A stretch of DNA of 64,000 bases, from assembly GCA_902729315.2 (NCBI GenBank), contig LR746264.1, forward strand, positions 4,551,878-4,615,877. Reading direction: 5' to 3'. This stretch comes from Spirodela intermedia (lineage: Eukaryota; Streptophyta; Magnoliopsida; Alismatales; Araceae). This document shows positions 24,781 to 35,200 of the stretch, piece by piece (the first letter of the stretch is position 1; the number at the start of each line of letters is the position of its first letter). The notes beneath the pieces are model-generated. The model made no database searches. It worked only from the letters and a program-made list of their open reading frames with translations, and was not told the origin of the DNA. The translations under genes were made by a program, and so were the position numbers.

Positions 24781-25103
24781 ATGTATTGCATAATATTTAG
24801 TATTTTTCTGTTTTTCTCTTAGAGTACACAAAAAAAAATTAACTCTTATTTTATTTTCTTCTTGCCGAATTTTTTTTTTGAAAAAGGGAACGAAAAGAAA
24901 CAAGGCAAGGACTGAAGTATACTGAAGGAGGGTAACAATTACTAAACTTTTCCCTCGAATTTATTATTTTTTTTTATGCATGGTAGAAGATTTTTGCATC
25001 CAAGGCTAGAAAATCCTTTCTTTCATTCAAAACTAAAAATCCGAAAGAAAAATTAATTTTGATAGATCTTGAAGGAAGTACAGGTCAAACTGAGAACAAT
25101 CCT

Positions 25104-27011
25104 ATGGCCATCAAAAATATTTATATCCCTGATTCATTTCAAAGAGCATCCAATATTAGAGTCCCATTAGCACCCAATGTTAAATTCAAAATAAATCCAA
25201 TAATTTTTCAAATGCTCCCTAATTTTCATGGATTGCCTTTAGAAGAACCTCATCAGCACTTAGAAAAATTTGATATGGTCTGTGATTTAGTTAATCTCCC
25301 TCAAGTTACACCGGAAATTATTAAGATGAAATTATTTCCTCATACACTTAGGAACAAAGCTAGCCATTGGCTATCCACATTAGATAGAGAATTAACTAGC
25401 TGGAAAGACATAGAATAGGCCTTTCTTCGAAAATTTTATCCCTTAGGAAAAACTCAAAATATGAGAAAACATATATGGAGTTTTTCTCAAAGACTAAGAG
25501 AAACTTTACATGAGACATGGGAAACATTCAAAGATTTACTTATAAAGTGTCCTCATCATGCTATACCCAAGTGGCAGCTCAATAGATTTTTTTATGATGG
25601 ATTATTAGAACAACATAGAAATATGATTGATTCTATATGTGGAGGAGCTTTTATGGAGAAAACCTCTGATGAGATTTACAGTCTTTATGAGAATTTAAGT
25701 GAAAATTCTAGAGATCAAGCCTCTTTTGAATTATATGACAGGGATAAGAAGAGAGGAATTCATGAATTACATCATGATAATAAATCTAAATTTATAAATG
25801 AGGTTAATTAGATTAATCAAAGATTAGAAAAACTTGATTTACTTATTGACAATATTAGAAAGCCTCTTAACCCTCAATTTAATTCAAATAGTACATGTCC
25901 TATGTATGGTGAAAATGATCATTTCGAATTTCAATATCATCATAGGCAAGAACAAGTACAAGTACCCCACAATTTTAGTAAAAATAGAGAATATTTTTCT
26001 AATTCTTATAATCCTAATTGGGGGAATAATTTTTCGTGGAGAAACCCAAATAATATTCAAAATCCAGAAGCACTTAGATCTAATTCACATTTTGAATTTC
26101 GTCCAAAACAGGAACATAGATTTCAGAAAAATCAGTCCTCTCAAATCCAACCTGATGTTATGGAAATGATGCAACAAATGAGTCAAATGATGCAACAAAC
26201 TATGAATCAAATGATGCTGCACCAGAAACAAATTATAGAGGCTCTTGGGAATAAGAGAGAAGAGGGACAACCGCTTAGTCAACCTATAGAAAATTCAGGA
26301 AACTATCTAACAGTAGGATTTCAACAAAGAGAGTTTAGCTGGATAAATTTAGAAAAAAACCCACGAAATGAAAATGTTAGGATAGTGAATACATTGATTG
26401 AGAATATTTTACCTGATCCTTATTTCCAATTATTAGAAGAAATTGATGAGCCATTAGAAGTAAATGAGAATATTAAGACTGAAAATATAGTAGCAGAAAA
26501 TTTGAATAAAATCATTTATTGCTCACAATTGATGAATAAATATAGTGAGGATGATGAGGAGAAAGAGCCCTTAGATGAAGAAACAGCAGCTGATCATGGA
26601 AAAATCATCCAAATTTTAGTAGAAGGGAGTAAGGAAACAAATGAAAAAAAACATATTTCAGGTGAGGAAAAATCAGTTGATTTAGGAGATGTAGGAGACA
26701 AAATTAATAAACCAAATCATAATTTTGCAGCCATGGATGTTGATAGTGAGGATGATGATGTATATCATATACCGAAATTAAAAGATAGCTCTTGGGAAGA
26801 TGAAGAATTTGATGAGTTGAGAAACGAAAAGTTAGAAAAAGAGTTGATTCAACTAATGGGGAGAAACGAAAATAATGAATATGAATATAGAGATAATTTT
26901 GGAGGAGAAAATTTGAATTTTACTGAATTCATTAGATCTGAGATTAAAGAAGACAATCCTTCCATCCTTCAAAACCCACAACCCATTAGAATTATTTTTA
27001 TGTCCCGCTAG
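25104..27011 (+). pseudogene. Athila-type Gag with two amber stops and an acidic C-terminal extension
   Basis: One frame of 636 codons is interrupted only by TAG at 25,416 and 25,809; there is no frameshift. The first part is the plant retrotransposon gag domain (PF03732 type): FHGLPLEEPHQHLEKFDMVC, then LFPHTLRNKASHWL, and after the first stop AFLRKFYP and ETWETFKDLL. The middle has CPMYGENDHFEF where a CCHC knuckle would be expected, so the zinc finger is missing. An Asn-rich part and a Met/Gln-rich probable coiled coil (26,158-26,250) follow. The last ~200 residues are strongly acidic (e.g. SEDDEEKEPLDEE) and unlike protease or RT. The start is the first ATG in frame; the frame is open a little further upstream. 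The lack of pol suggests a non-autonomous element. Confidence 0.75.
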
Positions 27012-27835
27012 TAGGAGAGGAAGAAAGATCTAAGTCTGAAACTTTGTGAGAAAAAAGGAGGATGACCATCTTGAATTGGCTCCACTTAAGAGTCTCTCAT
27101 ACCCCCCCCCTTTTCATTATCTATGTTTTCATGTTTTCTTTCCCTTATGTGTTCCCTTGTTCTTATGCCAACTCTTGTATATGAGAATCCCCTTATATGT
27201 TTTGAAAGTCACTTTCTTCACATAGTCAAGTTTATTACATTTCATCTTGGTTACAAATCCTCTTACCTCCCCATCTAGCAATGGGCACCCATCTTGATAT
27301 TCTTTTGTGGTTAAACTTGTGATAAGCATGACTTATTATTCAAAGAAATTGAACCATATGATCAACAATTTGATATTATAGAATGAATCTAGATAGAGTT
27401 TGGAGTGAAATTCTACAAGAACTTGAACCTTGTGATCAAGGATATGCATCTTTAGAGAATGGGTTATGTCAAGGGAATAGAATCATTATATTTTTATTTT
27501 ATTTTCATTTGAAGTAAGAAAATAAAATAAATGACAAGATAAAAAGATCAGGCTAATTAGATCCAACCAATTCAATCTCTTGTTCTTGGTTTAAGTGTTA
27601 CTTTAGTGCCCAAAAAAGATCACTCTTCTGGGGATGCCATGAACGAATTGCCAAGGGAAAAGAACAAGGAAAGGAGCTTGCTTTCGAGGAACTCACCAAA
27701 ATTTAAGCTCGAACCAGTGAATAATCATGCCTGAAGAGTATTTGATTAGTCATATGGAATTATTTTTATTTTCCGTTTTTGTAATCATTTTTTTTCCAGT
27801 ATGTTCTTTAAAGCAGGTCTCAATAGTGCTTTACT
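27012..27835 (+). other. Non-coding remainder of element B and junction to host DNA
   Basis: Directly after gag comes a purine-rich run (GAGAAAAAAGGAGGATGA near 27,049) that could be a polypurine tract. No LTR start like TGATAAGTTTTC follows. The ~45 bp at 27,290-27,340 match the flank at 14,590-14,640. The rest is AT-rich without open frames of interest; the element's right border could not be placed. Confidence 0.45.
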
Positions 27836-28101
27836 CATTGAAGGGCAGCCCATCTCTGCGATGGACTTGGACGGACTCGGGCTGTTGAGACGCGTGGCCG
27901 AAGAGATTGCCACGTGGGTCTGATTCTAATTTTTCTTTTATTTTGTGGTGGTTCAAAACTGGGATCACACCCGGCAAGGCCATTGAGGGTCGTAGCGGTG
28001 AGTTTACCGCGGAGGTTTGGACCGGGTTTTTTAAACTGCCGCCTACGGCTTGGGGGCGGGGCTTGAGTGCTGGGACAAAAGAGGGAGAGGCGGGCGAGGG
28101 C

Positions 28102-28102
<1 letters not shown>

Positions 28103-28132
<30 letters not shown>
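28103..28132 (+). repeat. (AG)15 microsatellite in the 5' leader of the MAPKKK fragment
   Basis: Fifteen uninterrupted AG units lie 146 bp upstream of the start codon. Such GA/CT tracts are frequent in plant 5' leaders and promoters. Confidence 0.9.
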
Positions 28133-28135
<3 letters not shown>

Positions 28136-28277
28136 ATGCTGTATTCATGGCTCGTTTGTCGCTGCTGGCGACGCTGCTCTTCTGGTATTCCGTTCGAATG
28201 AAGCCCTGATCGATCGTGACCGAGGCAGGGGACAGCTGAAGAAGGCGAGTGGTTGGTGAAGCTGGAGTGAGGATACA

Positions 28278-29183
28278 ATGCAGGACAACTTCGGATCCGT
28301 CAGAAGGTCTCTCGTGTTTCGTCAGAATCCCCACGCGGATGAGTCGGGCGCCGTTGGTGGGGGCATCGCGGAAAGGATCGGATCTTGCTTGAGGAAGTCG
28401 AAGGTCGGGCTGGGAGGTCTCGGGATGGGGCTCCTGTCCAGAATCCAGAGTCTTGCTCCTCTGCCGGAGCCACCGGCCGTGGATACTGCTTCCTCTGCGC
28501 AGGATTGCGTCCCCGCAATTAGGTGGAGGAAGGGTGAACTCATTGGTTGCGGTGCATTTGGGCATGTGTACATGGGCATGAACCTCGACTCGGGAGAGCT
28601 GCTCGTCGTAAAGCAGGTTTCCTCTGCGTGTGTTTCCGTGCATATATTTATACTTGCATCCTCACTTTTTTCCCTTGGTTATGATAATTGATATTCATAT
28701 GAATTTGGAATCTTTCTCTAATCATGCATATCTGCTCACCGTACAGGTTATGATTGGGACAAGTAGTGCTTTCAAGGAGAAGGCCCAGGTGAGGATTTTG
28801 ATCATCTGGTTTTCTCCTAATTTATTCTTGATTTTTTCATAATACTGATATGATCTTTGTTTTCTTTTATGACGTTTGATATCTTAACGTTGAAAAAAAT
28901 CCATTATTTTACCATCCAAAATGCTTATAAAAAATAATGAACGCCCAGATGGGTTTCCCTTGGAGTTTTGTCAGTTGCAGTCGTTTTTCTTTCAAAAAGT
29001 GTAGTCTTGTAGGCTGATTTCTGATGTTGGGGGCTAGATCTGTGACGGGACAGAACTTATTTGGTTTACTTATTCAGCGTTTACTTCTTTGAACTTCGAA
29101 CTTTGAACTTTGTATAGGATAACATACGGGAGCTCGAGGAAGAAGTCAAGCTTCTTAAAAAGCTTTCTCATCCAAATATTGTG
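28278..29183 (+). pseudogene. ANP/NPK1-type MAPKKK, first three exons only
   Basis: ANP/NPK1 kinases phosphorylate MAPKKs in cytokinesis and stress signalling. Exons are 28,278-28,616, 28,747-28,788 and 29,118-29,183, all phase 0 with GT-AG junctions: 149 codons. The N terminus [14 protein letters not shown] is the family signature. The kinase domain begins [18 protein letters not shown] (glycine loop) and LLVVKQ, with the ATP-binding Lys at residue ~112; exon 3 encodes the alpha-C region (IRELEEEVKLLKKLSHPNIV). A donor follows exon 3, but the next exon (normally starting RYLGT) and everything after it were not found before the next gene at 32,245. The sequence after 29,190 is AT-rich and repeat-like. 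It is either a broken gene, a 5' gene fragment or a misassembly. The exons themselves have no stops, so the break may be recent. Confidence 0.75.
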
Positions 29184-32100
29184 GTGAACATCACATTAGC
29201 ATTAATATTACGAAGACAGAAATAATAACATATATTGTTTGTTATTTATTGATGATTTTACTCATATGAGTTGAGTATATATTTTTAATAAAAAATTAGA
29301 AGTATTTATAGTCTTATTAATTTTAAGGTATTTTTTTAAAAAATGTGATTGCATTATTAAAGTAATCTTTGTAAATAAAGGGGAAGAATTCTTATCATTT
29401 GAGTTTGGATTTTCTCTCAATATTTCTCCAACAAAGGTAGAGTCATGAGTATCACTCCCTATGAAGTATGATATTATATAAAGCCAAAGGTAGAGTCATG
29501 AGTAGGAGCATTGAAAAGTTTAAATTTCAGAAAAGTTTGTTTGTAAAAGGATAAGGGAGAGTGCTTAACAAAGAAGAGAGAAATGAAGAGATCGTGGACA
29601 TGAATGATAGCTCTTTTGTGATCCCATGTGAAGGAGAAGTCGTGGATTCATTTCTTGAACCTTAGACATTGAATTAGATGATTAAAAAAAAAGTATCGAT
29701 AAATTAATGGCGAGATCTTGTATAGAATTTCGCTGAAAAGATTAAAAAGTTGAAAATGATTTTACACCCAATAAATTAAATATTCTTGTGACTTAAAAAT
29801 ATTTAAATTGGTGACATATGTTTAATATGATTTATATAATATTTATTAGGTGTTTTAGCCTAATATTATGTACATAATTCTGTATGCCTAATATTAGGCT
29901 AACACCTCTATAAAGATAATTATTGAGACCCAACACCTCTATAAAAAGACTGATTTTTGAGCACTCAATAGAAGTTGAAAAATCACGGAAACTTAAGAAA
30001 AACTAGTAAATATGAAAGTAACACTCACATCAACCAAAAATTGTGGGAAACAATAAAAAAATCAAGATCAAGGACAAAAATCAAAGAGTAATAAAAGGTC
30101 AAAGATTCATCATTAATGAGAAGCTTCCCGATGAAGAAATTAGAGGAATCAAGCCTTGAGCAAGAGTTGAGCATAAACAATTAGAGTGATAATTTGTTTA
30201 ATTTATATTTTAGAGTAAATTTAGTAATACCAATCTAAAATCTCAATTTAGATGAGATTATCTAGTGCTAAACTCATTAGCCCCCTAGAGTTATGAATTT
30301 AGAAGAGAGAAGCATGTCTCTTTTATTTGACCCCCTAGACCTACAGTTTTCCAGAAGAGAAAAGTGGGTTTCCTTTGATTGAACTCCCCAAAGCCTTGAA
30401 TTTAGAAGATAAGTTTTAATTAGAAATTTTGAGTTAACTAGAGTTGATAAGTTTACTGAAGATAGCTAAAGTAATTTAATGTATATTTGACTAAGAAATT
30501 AGTTGAACACAAGAACATAGTATTTAGAGAGGGAGTAAATTAGGTATAGACTAAACCGCTATTAAATTACATAAGCAAAATACTTGAATTGTCTTATATC
30601 TTAAAATGACTACTGAAATTAGAGCTATTTGTCCCACATAAGTTTCCTTCAAAAAAATTTACATGTCCACAATGTAAGTAGATATTGAATAAGCTCACTG
30701 ATATTGCATTTTCGTAAAACAAACAAGGTCAGAACATCCTAAAATGCTCATAAGATGAAGTCCAAAAGGCCTGGAAATGTGTTTTGAAAACATTTGAAGA
30801 TGTTAGTTATAGTTTTTGTTTTACTTAATAAGACTGTTCTGTAGCCTTTTCTTGTATGTAGGGAGTCAAACATGTTTGTAGATCCTCACTATTTTACCAT
30901 CCTATTAGTATTGCTTTTTTTAGCCTATTTTAAGAGGCTCAAAGTATATGACAAAGATGGCATTCTTCATGATAGTAATATTCTTTATATCCCTCCCCTG
31001 TGAATTCAAGAACACCCACTTCTTGTCCCTCATGAGTGGGTTCAACAATTGCAGATCTCATTCACTAAGCATTTAAAGCATAGCTTCACTTATTCCTTCA
31101 TTTTCGCTACATTAAATAAATATCAAACTATTTAGTCCCATATTCACCCTCATGATAGCAGTGTCTTTGTGTGCAAGATGGAGTCAGACTCTTCCAATGA
31201 TGTTGTTCGCAAGGCTGACCTTGTCACGGTCACACTCATGGTTACTCAGAATCTGTGGGAGCTGCAAGGTACTTACACACATACGGCAACTGTTGCTACT
31301 GGAAGAAAAGAGGAAGAGGATGCCTCCTTTGACAGACAAACCCATCAACACATGCGAAAAATGGGCCTTGCGCTCGTGAGGAACGGATACACAGAGCCCA
31401 TTCCCTCACATTCTCCAAAGAGACGACGTCCACAGATCTACACTCGGTGGGCTAATAATGGGATGATGCTCGAGAGGGTCAAAGATTCCGGCAAGGCATC
31501 TTTCAGCGTTTCCATGGCGGAGACCGTGCTTGGCCCTAAAAGGAATCCTGCCCGGGGGTGAGAGGGGGTGATTTAATGATCCCCTTTGGTTTATGTTAAA
31601 TTGCATATATAGCGTCATAAAAGGGTATAAGGTGTATATTTCATTAAATGAGGATACAGTATAATAAATTTTCGGAGGTCACATGAATCCTGCCAATTTT
31701 CGCATGGAATCCGACCGTAGCGAGGGAATATTTGAATTTAATCCTCAGAGAATCTATGCCATTGAATACCATCCAGAAAAGCTCATCCATTTGTGGGGAA
31801 ACGTTTTCCCCCGTCCACCTCCTGCCGACATCCGAAAGATTCGTTTGCGGGGAAATTCGTGAATATTCTAGCCGTTAAACGTCCACGCACGGTGAATCTT
31901 TTAAAGGTCCTCTGTGAAAGCGGAGGTCGTTCTCAACCCCAATCCGAGGGAAGGACCGCCAGATCCTCCCAAGCCTTCCGTTCCTCTATGGCCTTGGCAG
32001 TGTGGTTGACTTGTAGAGCCTCCGGTGGTCCCCCATCATCTTCCACTGCGGTTCTTCGTCAGCTCTGAAGAGATTCTCTCCAGTCTGCCGGGCGGTGGGG

Positions 32101-32244
32101 ACAGCGGCGGCCGGCGCTTCCTCTGGCCAGCGAAGCGGTGAGCGACCTGATTTCTATATCCTCTTTCGAGCCCGTTGTGGGCATAATTTTCTTGTGGGGG
32201 CGGGGGGGGAGGAAGGGCACAGTCGAAGGCGGAGAAGGGGGAGA
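29184..32244. other. AT-rich, repeat-like DNA followed by the 5' flank of the RETICULATA-RELATED gene
   Basis: No kinase exon is found here. The 19-bp motif AAAGGTAGAGTCATGAGTA occurs twice (29,433 and 29,486). A strong hairpin lies at 29,848-29,907, followed by TATA-like CTATAAAAAGACTG at ~29,939, an arrangement reminiscent of an LTR promoter. A frame at 31,179-31,561 (ATGGAGTCAGACTCT…) encodes a hydrophilic product that I do not recognise. The last ~400 bp are GC-richer and probably contain the promoter and leader of the next gene. Confidence 0.45.
29848..29907. repeat. Long hairpin (about 19-bp arms, 20-nt loop)
   Basis: The left arm AGGTGTTTTAGCCTAATATTA (29,848-29,868) is complementary to the right arm at 29,889-29,907 apart from a two-base bulge. 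The loop contains the palindrome ATGTACAT. Confidence 0.85.
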
Positions 32245-35200
32245 ATGGCGGGTGCCGTTAGCAGCTGCTGCTACTCGGCCAATCTGTCGACTACACATCG
32301 TCATTTTCCGCGTCCCCGCCGGACCGTCATCGCCCTTAGCCCTGGCTTTGTTGTCGCTGCGCCGCCGGCCGATCTTACAAGCATCGTGCAGTCTTCTTCT
32401 TCCCTGCCGTCCTCTTCCGTAAAGATCGGGCTCTTCTCGTCGGCTATCTCCCCGGCTCCGGTCATCCACTTTGGACCAGCTCGTCTGCCGGATAAGGAGG
32501 TTCCGCTGAGCAAGCGCTTGGTCTCGCTGATCGTCGGGAGCAGCGGGAGCGGCGACGGGGGACTGGGGAGCGGTGATGGCGGTGATGGTGTTGGTGGAGG
32601 ATCAGGCAGCGGTGGTGGTGGAGGTGGGGAAGGGGAAGGGCAAGGTGGGGAGGATTCCTCGAGCGACAAGAACAGGTTGGAGGCGCTCTTGGCGCTTTCG
32701 CAGGCTGGAAGGTCGCTGGGGAGCATCCCAAATGATTTTGCGGCTGCGATCCAGGCCGGGAGAATCCCAGGGTCCATTGTGAACCGTTTCTTCGAGCTCG
32801 AGAAATCGCCACTTCTTGGATGGCTGCTCCAGTTTAGCGGATTCAAGGAACGACTGTTGGCGGATGACCTCTTCTTGACTAAGGTCGCCATTGAGTGCGG
32901 TGTCGGGATATTCACCAAGGTGTCTCCTCATTTCTTCCTATTCTTCTCAACGTTATTTGCCTATTTACCGCGTTCGGCATGCGTTATCCACCTATTAGCT
33001 TGCCTAGAGGCCTCTGTGCATGTACACTTGCTTTCCCTTACGTTGTTTCCCCCAGTTCCATTTATTTGCTTCATTCAAGACCTTGAAATCTATTGTTCGA
33101 GCCCCTCACTTCAGATTCGGTGCCTTTTAATATTCTTAAGGTAGAATTCTTGCATCTTTTTGCCCATGAAAAGTTTCTTGAAATTTACGTCAGATGTTAA
33201 GATGATTGTTAGTCACATGTCCTCGGTTTCAAGTGTTAATATGAAGGGACGGGAAGGGGATCTTCGCTGGAGGGTTTTAACATTCGAAGTGTTGAGAAAC
33301 AGTATTTGGAAATTGTTACTACTCTTCTGGTGTTAGCTTATGTATTTTGTATTAAAAGGCCGAAAATGTTCCCTATGCTGACCAATATTACATGTTTGTT
33401 TTCAGTGGGGTGGAGAATATTGAATTAAACTGATGGGATGTTGTTTAGTTGTTTTTCCTCTGTTCTACTTGTCTTCTTTTTGGATTACTTTCATGTCTTC
33501 ATTCTTATTCGGCTGTCTAAGTTTTACCATTTGTATATATATTCTTAAAGGCCTACCAGTGATTTTTTTCCTGGTGACTCCATTCTTCAGACAGCAGCAG
33601 AATATGAGCGCCGCAGAGAAAATTTTATGAAGGAGTTGGATTTTGTTTTTGCAGATGTGGTATGGCCCCTTTAAGTTTTTTTGTTATTATGTGATAAATG
33701 TAAGGATACCATTATATTAACGAAAACATCTGCTTGTTAATTACTTGGTAACGTGGCATTTGTCTTAACCATAAAAAGGACATGTTACTGATGCTCAGTG
33801 ATAATGACTTGGGCATGAGTCATTGAATGATTCAACAAACCTTTTTGGGTTTACAACAGAATGAGCTCATCATTAAGTTTTCTTGCGTTCTGTGCTCTAA
33901 ATCTGTAACTATTGAATGCTTGCTGAAGCTCAGGCACACTGTCGATTTACCACACAGGAAGAACATCAAGAAAGGAATGTGGCACTTTGACATGGAAAAA
34001 TGAAAAAAGCTCTAAAAAAGGATATTTACCTCCTAAAAAGATGCACAGCTATAGTTATATTTTTCAATATATTCGTACGTTTTTATAAGTAGGTTTTGAA
34101 GCTATGTAATTTCATCGAGACAAATATTATCATCTGGATACACTTAGATATTCAAACAAGTAACTTTTGGAAAAAAGCAAGAAAACTTGTGTTCTTTGAT
34201 GTAGCATGTGCCAAACATTAACCAACACATTCATATGGAAATCCTTTTTATTAGTGACATTTATAATTGTGCTCCTATACATTATTGGTCTTGCCAGTCT
34301 TTACCCTTCGAATCCAACTTGATCAAAACCACAACTGCACCTGCCTTGTCCGAGATACAATCCCAATTGTACGAAACTTGTCTATAGAGTATCCAAACCC
34401 ACTAAAAAGAGGATTAGTCTCATTTCCTCAGGGCCCTTCATTCTTACAATCACAATAACGATTATAATTATGGCTCTTTGGCTGACTTCATTTGGGAAAG
34501 AACATAATTTTTCCCTTACTGCTGCCATATCAACGAGGGTAGAGCATTCTCTGCCATATCAAGAAAAAGAGTTTTTCTGTAACCTCTTATTGCATAATCT
34601 ATGGAATGTATGCATGCTCTTTGAATTGATCTGAACTATAGCTTAGTTAGCAGGTCTGATGAATGTGGAAAAAGAAAACTTAATCCCTCGCCATTTTGCA
34701 CCTGCTCAGGCCAAAACTGCCCCTTTGAATCTCTATTGGAGATGCATAGGGCTTTGAGGGAATTGTGATACGATAAAAAAACCCACATAAAAATAGGAGT
34801 TATAGTTGCGTATCTCAATGACACCTCTAGTTTTGTAGGAACTAGCCAATATCAGTTATTGTATAACTGGCCTGTTTGATGTGCTAGTTCCGTGTGAAGC
34901 CTTTATTTTATATTGTGATACTGTGATACTCATGGCTGCAATTCAGAAAATTTAAAATTTTAACAACCTTGGTGCTTATCTCCTTCCTAGGTAATGGCCA
35001 TAATTGCAGATTTCATGCTTGTCTGGCTTCCTGCCCCAACTGTTTCCCTTCGCCCTGCACTTTCTTTTAGTGCTGGACCAATTGCGAAATTTTTCTATGG
35101 GTGCCCTGATAATGCTTTTCAGGTGAGTTTCATTTCCTTTTAATATCTTCCATTCTTCTGGGAAACTTGGAACAAAATTAAAAATTTTCATCTCTTTAGT

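Noticed and set aside
31169-31561. Open frame of 130 codons (hydrophilic product) before the RETICULATA-RELATED gene
   Set aside because: No family recognised, the apparent start is not ATG (first ATG at ~31,179), and the surroundings look repeat-like; kept only as a note in the intergenic entry.
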